Source: Caldifarciminota bacterium (GTDB taxonomy: Bacteria; Hydrothermota; Tepidihabitantia; SM23-42). From it: a stretch of 64,000 bases of DNA. Positions 11,103 to 19,776 of this stretch are shown piece after piece (position 1 is the stretch's first letter; the number at the start of each line of letters is the position of its first letter). Below the pieces are notes generated by a model. It was not told the origin of the DNA, searched no databases, and worked only from the letters and a program-made list of their open reading frames with translations. The translations under genes and the position numbers were made by a program. The stretch covers positions 62,001 through 126,000 of the forward strand of contig JALVOT010000017.1 in NCBI GenBank assembly GCA_027026255.1, written 5' to 3'.

Positions 11103-12095
11103 TTATTTACCGGGTGTTTCCAGGTGGAGAATTTTCTTTTTAATCAAGTCGAGTTTGTCATGAAGATTTTTCTCTTCTTTCTTTTCAGCCTCTAATGCAC
11201 TGCGCACTTCTTCACGCTTTTGATTAAGCAGGGTAACCTCATTTTTTAAATTCTGTTCTTCCTGTTTCAGGGTTTCAAGTCTCTTGATCAATTCCGCCTC
11301 GGTCGCCTTCAATTTCTCTACCGATTGCGTTACCGGACTACTCTCGAATTCCTGTTTTCTCTTTTCATATTCTTCATTCAATCTTCTGAGACCATCTTTC
11401 GCCGCTTCTATCTTGTTATTCAGTTCCTCCAGTTTCTTCTGGGCGTTTTCCTGTTCAGATTTTAAGGCTTCAATCTTGGGCGAGAACACCTCTTCCTGCC
11501 GTTTATTGATATCCTCAATTAACTTTGCTTCAAGACTTTTACCCGAACTTAAGGTAATAAAGAAGGCAATGATACCGATGATAATTCCCACAATAAGGAC
11601 TATTGGATTTGAAGCAGTGGCGACCTTGATTTGAGAAATTTGTGGTGCTATCCCGAGATAAAGGGTGCCGATTGTTCTCTTACCGACTTTAATCTTGAAT
11701 GCCCCCTCATAAATTCCATCATTTTCCCGGACTTCATCACCAGTTTTCCCAAGATTGGAGTGGTATTTTTGACCAACAATATCTGACGATGATGAGGCGA
11801 TTACAGTATTATCTTTATTGGTAAAATGGATAAATTTGATATCCGGTTCATCATTTTTTATTCTTGTAATAATCTCACCAAGATTCGCCTCTTCTCCCAT
11901 AATGATGGCATCTTCAACAAATGAAGCGTGGGCAATGACATGACCAAGACTCTCAAGCCGTTTGCTCAACAGTTTATCCAGAATCTCTTTTTCATTTGCT
12001 GCCTTCTGGGCAAAAAATCTCGGGCTTAAGAAAAAGAAGACCGACAATATAATGATTAATACCAAGGAAATTACTGCTGAACTGATTCTCGACAT
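11103..12095 (-). CDS. membrane protein with extracytoplasmic sensor-like domain and C-terminal coiled coil
   Basis: two TM segments flank a sensor-like region; long Glu/Lys coiled coil. Confidence 0.6.
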   Translation of the reverse strand: MSRISSAVISLVLIIILSVFFFLSPRFFAQKAANEKEILDKLLSKRLESLGHVIAHASFVEDAIIMGEEANLGEIITRIKNDEPDIKFIHFTNKDNTVIASSSSDIVGQKYHSNLGKTGDEVRENDGIYEGAFKIKVGKRTIGTLYLGIAPQISQIKVATASNPIVLIVGIIIGIIAFFITLSSGKSLEAKLIEDINKRQEEVFSPKIEALKSEQENAQKKLEELNNKIEAAKDGLRRLNEEYEKRKQEFESSPVTQSVEKLKATEAELIKRLETLKQEEQNLKNEVTLLNQKREEVRSALEAEKKEEKNLHDKLDLIKKKILHLETPGK

Positions 12096-12944
12096 TTAGC
12101 CTCCTATGCTAATTGTTAATCTATGACCTTGACCAAGGTCAAAATATGGTGCATAGCAATAGCTGAGATGAAAACGGCCCTTGCTTATGGAAAATCCTAT
12201 TACTAAACCAGTAAGAAAATCAAATCCATTACTTCCGGTCCGCATTGAAGATTGCAGACTATTATAAGAAAGATTCAGTTTAAAATTTGGGGTAACCTCA
12301 TAGGAACCGCCGATCCTCAGTCCCATACCCTGAAGTGCATTCTGGACCAGGTCAAGGCCAATCCATGTTTCATCAAATTTTTTGACCCCGGAAAGGTCAA
12401 TTTCATAAGGAAAAAGTTCTTTTTTGTCGGTGAATGATTTGATACCCAGACCAATATTCTTGACTGTAATGCCGACCTGAATCTCGTTTTCAGAAAGGAG
12501 GTATAAAAGTCCAAGGTCCATACCCAAACCTGCAGAATAAAGAGAATCTATATTTTCATAGACTCCTTTTATTGTAACCCCGGCCCCGAATTCACCCAGG
12601 AAGAACCCTTTTCCAACACTGAGGTCAAGGAAATTAGCCGAGAAACTACCGTATTCATTTCCTGAGACATCGGTCTTTTTCATTAAACCACTATAAAAAT
12701 AGTGCACACCCGCACCAAGTTGGTGATTTTCATAACCGAGATAACCGAGATGTGTTCCGGCAATATAATTTAAATAGGAAACCGAATAATAGGGTTCAAA
12801 GGAGAAAGCAAGGCCTGCAGGATTATAGTAGACCGAATAACCATCTCCAAATAGAGCATATCCCATCGCAGTTCTCTGGGCAACCGGGTCGACATTCAGG
12901 TACTCATACCCGGTTATCGCGAGCAGAAATAAAAATATCGGCAT
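12096..12944 (-). CDS. PorV/PorQ-family outer-membrane beta-barrel protein
   Basis: ATAMGYALFGDGYSVYYNPAGLAF-type N-terminus (NPAGL motif), repeated beta strands. Confidence 0.75.
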   Translation of the reverse strand: MPIFLFLLAITGYEYLNVDPVAQRTAMGYALFGDGYSVYYNPAGLAFSFEPYYSVSYLNYIAGTHLGYLGYENHQLGAGVHYFYSGLMKKTDVSGNEYGSFSANFLDLSVGKGFFLGEFGAGVTIKGVYENIDSLYSAGLGMDLGLLYLLSENEIQVGITVKNIGLGIKSFTDKKELFPYEIDLSGVKKFDETWIGLDLVQNALQGMGLRIGGSYEVTPNFKLNLSYNSLQSSMRTGSNGFDFLTGLVIGFSISKGRFHLSYCYAPYFDLGQGHRLTISIGG

Positions 12945-13110
12945 TAAACCTCCAATAATGTAATTATATAAACAAAAATGAAAAAGTCAAGGCACAGTTT
13001 ATCCTGGTTATTAAAAGGCAAAAATCTTCCCCGGCTATGAACCGACCGATATCTCACACACATCTTATTTCTGGTTTATTTAATTTGATGTTTGAATATG
13101 ACCAATCACC

Positions 13111-15045
13111 TTATGAAGGCCTGACCTCCTTATCCGCTGTCTTATTTGCCAGACGGTGCGTGCCTTCGGTGCGGGTCGTTATCCCTTTTTCCAGGAAATA
13201 GTCAAGGATATCACGCGCAATATGGCGAGGAACCTGTAAAATCTTTTTATACTGCACGATCCTGATCGTTCCATTCTTTTTTAAATATCCGATCAATTCT
13301 GACTTCGCCCTCATTATGATATCTCGATGAAGGTAAGCCTTTTCTGTAATTTCAATAATCACTTCATTCTTTAAAAGATAATCTATAATCTCTTTTATTC
13401 TATTCATATTTTCTTCAGAGATTATTTTACATATATCATTGAGTTTACAGGGACGATACCCGGATTGACGAACAAGTATTTCAATCCGGTCAGCCAATTT
13501 TTTACTCGGCGCAGACAGTTTGACCGATAACCCGGTTATACCCACATTGTCACCCTTTATTTTTATCTTCCCTTCCTTTTTTAATTCACTGAGAATCTCC
13601 TCCAGAAGTATTGAATTACCCACCTTCAACTCTTTGGATAGAACTCCTTTATTCATAAAGACCTTTAGAGGATTCGCCCGTATAAAATTCTCGATTGCTG
13701 TAAGACATCGCTTTTTTAAAATTGCAAAATGGTCTCTATGGATAAACGAATTATCTTTCAGTAGGATGAGTATCTTTTCTTGAAGCAATTTATCTACAAA
13801 AGCATCTATTTTTTTTATCGGCAGATTGGTCAGGGTCATCAACACTTTCTTTTCTCGCACTGGAGCTGAAATATTTCTGATTAACAGTTCAACAAGTGCC
13901 TCACCGGTCGTCTCCTTAATCTTACGGAGATATTGTGCGTGGGCTTTTTTAAATTTTCCGCCTTTTCTTGTGGTGTAAATTTCTATAAACTCGCCGCCCC
14001 CGATAACCATTATCGGAGAGTAAGACCTGACAATAAACCTTTCACCTCTGACTCCAACAACCGGTTTCTCCAATTTCAATTGGATGTATCCTTGTTCACC
14101 GGGCAGTATTCTATCTTGCTCCAGCATAATGATTCGGCCTATCACCTCTACCGTCCCTTTATGAATCCTGACCCTTTCATTATTGCGTAAAGGCTTAAGG
14201 GCATTGGGCGAGAGCATCAGGTAAGCATCGATAAGCCGTGTTGGTCTTAGATAATCGGGTATACTCAATTCACTGCCCCGACTGATCTCATCAGTCTTTA
14301 TACCAGCCAGATTAAATGCCGCCCGCTGTCCGGCGAAAACCCCGGAAACCGGCTGATTATGAACTTGAAGATTACGGATCCTCAAAATTTTACACAGGGG
14401 CAGGATTTCAACCAGTTCGGATTTCATTATTTTTCCGGAAATAACTGTACCGGCGACTACGGTTCCAAAGCCTTTCATACTGAAGATACGGTCGATTGGA
14501 CATCTAAAGATCCCATCTGAAGGTAGCGGTTCAATCTTCTGACACAACGATTTTATTGCATTCTGCAGTTCATTAATCCCCTGCCCGGTCAGACTGGAAA
14601 CAGGAAAAATCGGCGCCTGCTCTAAAAAACTTCCTTTGACAAATTTTCTAATTTGATGTTTTACAGTCATCAGATATTCGGGTTTCACCTTATCTGTTTT
14701 GGTAATGACAATTATACCTTTATTTATCTTCATCAGTTTCAGGACATCAAAATGTTCTATGGTCTGAGATTTGATGCCTTCATCCGCAGCGACAACAAAT
14801 AGTGCCATTCTAATACTCGAAGCACCGGCAATCATAGTGCGCAGGAATCGTTCATGACCGGGCACATCGATAATCGCCACTTCTTCATCACGGGTTATGG
14901 GCATAAAGACAAAGCCGAGATCGATGGTCATCTCCCGCTCTTTTTCTTCAGGTAGACGATCAGGATTCACCCCGGTGAGTGCTTTTACCAGAGCACTCTT
15001 TCCATGGTCTATATGACCGGCAGTTCCAATAATTATCCTTTGCAT
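13111..15045 (-). CDS. selB: selenocysteine-specific elongation factor SelB
   Basis: GTAGHIDHGKSALVKALTGVNPDRLPEEKEREMTIDLGF G domain plus C-terminal winged-helix region. Confidence 0.96.
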   Translation of the reverse strand: MQRIIIGTAGHIDHGKSALVKALTGVNPDRLPEEKEREMTIDLGFVFMPITRDEEVAIIDVPGHERFLRTMIAGASSIRMALFVVAADEGIKSQTIEHFDVLKLMKINKGIIVITKTDKVKPEYLMTVKHQIRKFVKGSFLEQAPIFPVSSLTGQGINELQNAIKSLCQKIEPLPSDGIFRCPIDRIFSMKGFGTVVAGTVISGKIMKSELVEILPLCKILRIRNLQVHNQPVSGVFAGQRAAFNLAGIKTDEISRGSELSIPDYLRPTRLIDAYLMLSPNALKPLRNNERVRIHKGTVEVIGRIIMLEQDRILPGEQGYIQLKLEKPVVGVRGERFIVRSYSPIMVIGGGEFIEIYTTRKGGKFKKAHAQYLRKIKETTGEALVELLIRNISAPVREKKVLMTLTNLPIKKIDAFVDKLLQEKILILLKDNSFIHRDHFAILKKRCLTAIENFIRANPLKVFMNKGVLSKELKVGNSILLEEILSELKKEGKIKIKGDNVGITGLSVKLSAPSKKLADRIEILVRQSGYRPCKLNDICKIISEENMNRIKEIIDYLLKNEVIIEITEKAYLHRDIIMRAKSELIGYLKKNGTIRIVQYKKILQVPRHIARDILDYFLEKGITTRTEGTHRLANKTADKEVRPS

Positions 15046-15126
15046 ATAACCTCCTAACTATTTTCGCGAAGACCAGGGGTCCTTCACTATTTGCTTCAAT
15101 GTTTCCATAGTTTTTTGCTTTCTTCC

Positions 15127-15520
15127 TCAGTCACCTTTTTGTATCTCATTCAATCCCTTTATTACTTTAACAAATTTTGCAGCCTCATAAACAGCAATCC
15201 ATTCCGGCTGTAATCTTTCTGGCCTTATACCTGATTTCCCAATTCAATCCCACAATTTTTCAATTCACCTCAGGATCCAGCGGCTGGCATAAATATAATG
15301 ACAGTCTGCAACACAGCAACCAGATACCGGAACTATATGGGCATCATATCAGAATACCCTATCTCACCCTGTCCCGGGTCTGAACAGGAATATTTATTCT
15401 TACAGACAAAGAGCACATCAGAAAGTTTTTTAAATTGATGCCCTGATTACAAGCAGTTGAACCGACGATATTGGAACCGCATCGGCGAACAAGAACACCT
15501 ATTTTTAAAGATTCAGCCAT
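15127..15520 (-). pseudogene. decayed remnant of hdrA N-terminus joined to mvhD C-terminus
   Basis: Manual translation: MAESLKIGVLVRRCGSNIVGS (HdrA N-term-like), out-of-frame CSDPGQGEI (HdrA CSDPGQ motif), then VSGCCVADCHYIYASRWILR*IEKLWD*IGKSGIRPERLQPEWIAVYEAAKFVKVI (MvhD-like GCHxGDCHYI...GI.PERL.LEW), broken by a frameshift and stops. Confidence 0.75.
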
Positions 15521-15791
15521 TTATACCTCCCTGAAAACTCAGTTTTTTAATTTCTGAAACATATCTGTCACCCACTTTAAGAAAAACACCTGCAGGATTT
15601 AATGCATTCTTCCTTAGAGTGTCTGCGATTACATCAAAGTCCTCCTCAACTTTCAAGGCGATGCCGCAGTCGGCGCTTAGCTGGCGGGGCGGTGGAATTA
15701 TTTTAACCTTCAGACCGTCGTTCTGGAAAAATTTGTCTGCCCTGAGAACTTCGTGAATAGAATCAAAGATAATTATTCGATAATCTGACAT
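15513..15791 (-). CDS. DUF3343-like protein (selenium-cluster associated)
   Basis: 92 aa; IIIFDSIHEVLRADKFFQNDGLKVKIIPPPRQLSADCGIALKV; between a cysteine desulfurase and selB. Confidence 0.8.
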   Translation of the reverse strand: MSDYRIIIFDSIHEVLRADKFFQNDGLKVKIIPPPRQLSADCGIALKVEEDFDVIADTLRKNALNPAGVFLKVGDRYVSEIKKLSFQGGING

Positions 15792-16918
15792 AGTGCCTCA
15801 CAAAATTTATTTACATCCTGAACAGTATTAAATATGCCCAGACTTACTCGTATAGTCCCGGATGGAAAGGTTTGAATTGTCTTATGCGCCTGGGGCGAGC
15901 AGTGTAAACCTACTCTTACTGCAATATCAAACTCTCTGTCCAGAATCTCACCTGCCTCTGCGGGCGTCATACCCTTTAAATTTATTGAAACCACACCGGT
16001 CTGTAAATCTTTATGCTGTGGTCCATAAATAATTATATCTTTTATTTTTCTTAATTGTTCAATCAGTTCACCAGTAAGATTTTGAATATGTTTATGAATA
16101 TTAGATATTCCGCGCTCCAGAACAAATTTAACTGCCGCTCTTAACCCGGCAATTCCCGGAAGATTTAGGGTGCCACTCTCATATCTATCGGGAAGAAAAT
16201 CGGGTTGATATTCAGACCCTGAATTTGAACCGGTTCCACCAAATCTTAATGGAACTAAATCAAAGTTTTCTCTTATATAAAGACAACCTACACCCTGTGG
16301 ACCAAGAAGCCCTTTATGCCCGGAAAAAGCAAGCAGGTCGATAAAATTTTTCTCCACATCCATCGGCAGGCACCCGATGGATTGAGCCGCATCAACAAGG
16401 TAGGGAATATTATGCACCCTGGCAATTTGACCGATTTCAGCAATTGGCAGAATTGTTCCGACAACATTTGAAGCATGATTGACAACAATCAACTTTGTCC
16501 GTGCCGTGATTTTTTTTCTGATTTCATCCGCTTCCAGAAATCCTGCCCGGTTACATTGGATAATATCGAGAATAATCCCTCGTGTTTTTTCCAGAAAACG
16601 AAGCGGTCGCATTACCGCATTATGCTCAATACTTGAAGTAATAACCCGATCACCTCTGGAAAGGCTAAGTCCAAAAATGGCGGTGTTAAGAGCCTCAGTA
16701 GCATTCTGGAGGAAAATTATGCGTGAAGAATTTTCAGCCCCAATTATATCCGCCACCAATTCTCTGGTTTCGAAAACCATTCGTGACGCCTCTACCGCCT
16801 TTTTATGTGCAGAACGGCCCGCATTTGCCCCAATCTCTTCAAGAAAGTATTTCATTGCCTCCAGGACACAAGCCGGCTTGGGGTGACTGGTTGATGCATT
16901 GTCAAGATAAATACTCAT
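15773..16918 (-). CDS. cysteine desulfurase family protein (aminotransferase class V)
   Basis: YLDNASTSHPKP, VDAAQSIGCLPMDV, FSGHKGLLGPQGVG, VRVGLHCSPQAHKT. Confidence 0.93.
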   Translation of the reverse strand: MSIYLDNASTSHPKPACVLEAMKYFLEEIGANAGRSAHKKAVEASRMVFETRELVADIIGAENSSRIIFLQNATEALNTAIFGLSLSRGDRVITSSIEHNAVMRPLRFLEKTRGIILDIIQCNRAGFLEADEIRKKITARTKLIVVNHASNVVGTILPIAEIGQIARVHNIPYLVDAAQSIGCLPMDVEKNFIDLLAFSGHKGLLGPQGVGCLYIRENFDLVPLRFGGTGSNSGSEYQPDFLPDRYESGTLNLPGIAGLRAAVKFVLERGISNIHKHIQNLTGELIEQLRKIKDIIIYGPQHKDLQTGVVSINLKGMTPAEAGEILDREFDIAVRVGLHCSPQAHKTIQTFPSGTIRVSLGIFNTVQDVNKFCEALCQIIE

Positions 16919-16920
16919 TG

Positions 16921-17130
16921 CTATCGCTTCAATAATAGTATTATATTGTCATCATCTTTATCAACCTCCACCCTGAATCCGCGGTTCTTTCCCAATCGCT
17001 GAACATTACTTACTGCAGCTGAATCATTTGTGATTACCTTAATTTCAACTTCTCCTGCATCAATGGCTTTTTTCACCAACATCACCGGTAAAGGACAGGA
17101 AAGCCCTCGAACATCAATTTCCTTGGCCAT
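16921..17130 (-). CDS. TusA/SirA-like sulfur carrier protein
   Basis: MAKEIDVRGLSCPLPVMLVKKAID (CPxP motif); the longer ORF start at 17178 overlaps the upstream gene. Confidence 0.92.
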   Translation of the reverse strand: MAKEIDVRGLSCPLPVMLVKKAIDAGEVEIKVITNDSAAVSNVQRLGKNRGFRVEVDKDDDNIILLLKR

Positions 17131-17131
17131 T

Positions 17132-18178
17132 TCAACCCCTGTTATCAAACTTTCGGTTTGTAAAACCGAGTACCACAAGGATTATGATTCCAATAATCAC
17201 TGCCGCCTTTCCATTATTCGGAACCCCGGCGGGTGAAGCAACCAGTTTAAAATTGTGTGCAACTCCGGCACCGAACAGCATACCCAGAACCGTAATTCCC
17301 GCATCAGTGTTTCCATACCCACTCATTACCATCTGCCGAAATGGACAGCCGCCAAGCATAACAAGTCCTAATCCGGCTAAAAACATACCTGCAAAATTCC
17401 ATATAAAATCAGTATGGGCAATAAAAAATCTACCCGGATGAAATTGACCTAAGATTAGATTAAGGATGAAGGCGGAAATAAGCAGTGCTGCAATCCCCTG
17501 CAATAGATAGGTATCTGCCATAAGGATAAGGTCTCTAATTCCACCAATAGTGCAGAACCTTGAACGATTTGCAAGGCCGCCCAAAATAAGACCGGCAATA
17601 AGTGAAATAATCAATGGTGCATGGGTCCCTTTCAATACAATAAAATCAGGCCGGGTCAGAAACAATATTAAAAGGCCGAGGGCAATTACCGGCATCACCC
17701 AACCGTTTGAGCCGGGCAGAACCTGCATCCTGCCCAGATTGAATCCGGCTTTCAAGAATTGAGTGCCGACATATATCCCTGATACAAGACCGAGTAAACC
17801 TTCCAAGGCAGTCCAGTCACCGCCCGCAATTCTTCCCAGCATTCGGATGGGGCAACCTAAAAAGACAAGTGCACCGATTGTCACAAAGATCCCAATTATG
17901 AAACGGAGTAAGGGTGAAGAACCACCCGTTGCCTTGAATTCCCTGGTAATTAAAGCAATTATTGTCGAACCCAGGATAAAACCTATTATCTCCGGCCGAA
18001 TATAGCTCAACTTATTAATAGTGTGGAGTCCCAGGGCACCTGCTGTATCTCTTAAAAAACAGATTGCACAGACACCCATATTGGGCGGATTTCCCAATTT
18101 TATTAACAGGGCAAACAGCACACCAAAGACTGCCCCGGTTGTTATAACCCACCATGCAGGTCTAAACTTACCTGACAT
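17132..18178 (-). CDS. yedE: YedE-family putative selenium transporter
   Basis: multi-TM protein with LGGCPFRQMVMSGYGNTDAGITVLGM and ANRSRFCTIGGIRDLIL; next to tusA-like and selD genes. Confidence 0.88.
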   Translation of the reverse strand: MSGKFRPAWWVITTGAVFGVLFALLIKLGNPPNMGVCAICFLRDTAGALGLHTINKLSYIRPEIIGFILGSTIIALITREFKATGGSSPLLRFIIGIFVTIGALVFLGCPIRMLGRIAGGDWTALEGLLGLVSGIYVGTQFLKAGFNLGRMQVLPGSNGWVMPVIALGLLILFLTRPDFIVLKGTHAPLIISLIAGLILGGLANRSRFCTIGGIRDLILMADTYLLQGIAALLISAFILNLILGQFHPGRFFIAHTDFIWNFAGMFLAGLGLVMLGGCPFRQMVMSGYGNTDAGITVLGMLFGAGVAHNFKLVASPAGVPNNGKAAVIIGIIILVVLGFTNRKFDNRG

Positions 18179-19208
18179 AAATCCTCCTTGCACCGGCATC
18201 CCTTACTTCCCCGATAACCGAAACAGACCTTATCCCCCGCTTCTTTAAAATCTCAAGAAGGGTAGAAACCCGATTTTCAGAAACTGAAATAAGCAGACCA
18301 CCTGAAGTCTGGGCGTCGCAGAGTAGAAGTTGAACTTCTTCACTTATACCCTGAGCAAAATCAACTCTATCCCTTACGAACTCAAAATTCTTTATTGAAC
18401 CGGCCGGAAACAGCCCCTGACGAGCAAACTCCAGCGCCCCTTTAATAATCGGAACCTGCTCAGCATTAATATATAAACTCACACCACTGCATTCAGCCAT
18501 CTCCATTGCATGACCCAATAGTCCAAACCCGGTTACATCGGTCGCGCTCGAAACACCGGTTTCTAACATCGCTTCTGCAGCATATCTATTCAGCTGACAC
18601 ATAACTCTGTTCATTTCGTTAACCACCGATGATCCGGCACACCCGGCCTTCAACGCCGTTGAGATAACACCGGTCCCCAGCGGTTTTGTTAACACAATTT
18701 TATCCCCGGGCCGGGCATTGCCATTTGTAATGATTTCAGAAGGTTTTGCTATACCACATACTGCTAATCCACATTTTATTTCTTGATTTCTAAGGGTATG
18801 GCCGCCGAGAATACAGGCGCCTGCTTCCTTTACCTTTTCACTTACTCCTTTAAGGATTTCAACTACCGTATCCACGCCAATCTTCTTCGGTGGATAGGAC
18901 AATATCGTCAGGGCGGTAATCGGTTTTGCAGCCATTGCATAAATATCACTGAGCGCATTTGCCGCTGCAATCTGACCAAAGATAGTCGGGTCATCAGCAA
19001 TCGGAGTAAGGATATCAACACTCTGCACAATCGCCGTATCATCATTTATTGCATAAACTCCGGCATCGTCCATATCAACACCACCCACAATAATCTTTGG
19101 ATCATAAAATTTCGGCAGCTGACGCAATACCTGCATCAGGTCACTCTGACAGAGTTTGCCGGCTCAACCCGCTGCTCTTGTGAAACCTGTTAACCTGATC
19201 GGCTTCAT
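18168..19208 (-). CDS. selD: selenide, water dikinase SelD, selenoprotein (Sec at TGA 19166-19164)
   Basis: Read through TGA: MKPIRLTGFTRAAG-U-AGKLCQSDLMQVLRQLPKFYDPKIIVGGVDMDDAGVY; Sec sits at the catalytic Cys/Sec site of SelD; ORF track starts only after the TGA. Confidence 0.93.
19119..19139 (-). promoter_or_regulatory. candidate bacterial SECIS hairpin of selD
   Basis: CTGATGCA-GGTAT-TGCGTCAG, 8-bp stem (one G-U) with GGU in the apical loop, about 24 nt after the TGA. Confidence 0.7.
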
Positions 19209-19378
19209 TTTTCCTCGTTTTTTAATTTTTCTTTAACTTTTAATCTGAAAGTAGCGGATGGATGTTGAATTGATAATCTCTGCGGCTTTAAATCGGAAAT
19301 TTTTATCTTACCATAAGGCCGGTACGATATTCTGATTTTGGAACCGAGGCAACTGCTTCGGAATATCTGGTCAGTCAT
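19205..19378 (-). CDS. small 57-aa ORF overlapping selD start (ATGA)
   Basis: MTDQIFRSSCLGSKIRISYRPYGKIKISDLKPQRLSIQHPSATFRLKVKEKLKNEEK; GGAGGGG SD upstream; stop overlaps selD ATG. Confidence 0.45.
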   Translation of the reverse strand: MTDQIFRSSCLGSKIRISYRPYGKIKISDLKPQRLSIQHPSATFRLKVKEKLKNEEK

Positions 19379-19547
19379 TGCCGACCCCTCCAGATATATT
19401 TTATAGCCTCACGATTCATACCAGGGGTAATAAACATAGAGAATTATATACAAAAAAAAATCCGTGTCAATATTTCCTAAAAATATCAGCTAATTCTTAA
19501 AGAAAAAATGACATTTTCCCCTTGCAATAACATAGAAAATCGACCCC

Positions 19548-19575
19548 TTGACATTTTACCTGTTTTTATTATAAT
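19548..19575 (+). promoter_or_regulatory. sigma70-like promoter TTGACA-N16-TATAAT
   Basis: TTGACA 19548-19553, TATAAT 19570-19575. Confidence 0.75.
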
Positions 19576-19776
19576 AGAACACTATGTTACCTTATTATGG
19601 GATAACAAAAATCTGTGAAGAGGACACAGGATTTGTGATCCATTATACCCACTTCTGTGCGTTAAAAAGGGGTGGGCAATGACTTCATTACGGTTCAGAG
19701 CCGGTCGGCTCTATGAATTAATCCCCTTAATATATTTCTCAACAATTCTAAAAAAGATAAAAGAGAGGAGGTTTAT

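Noticed and set aside
15127-15520. In-frame TGAs in the MvhD-like remnant as possible Sec codons
   Set aside because: They do not fall at Cys positions of MvhD, and TAG stops plus a frameshift are also present; decay explains them better.
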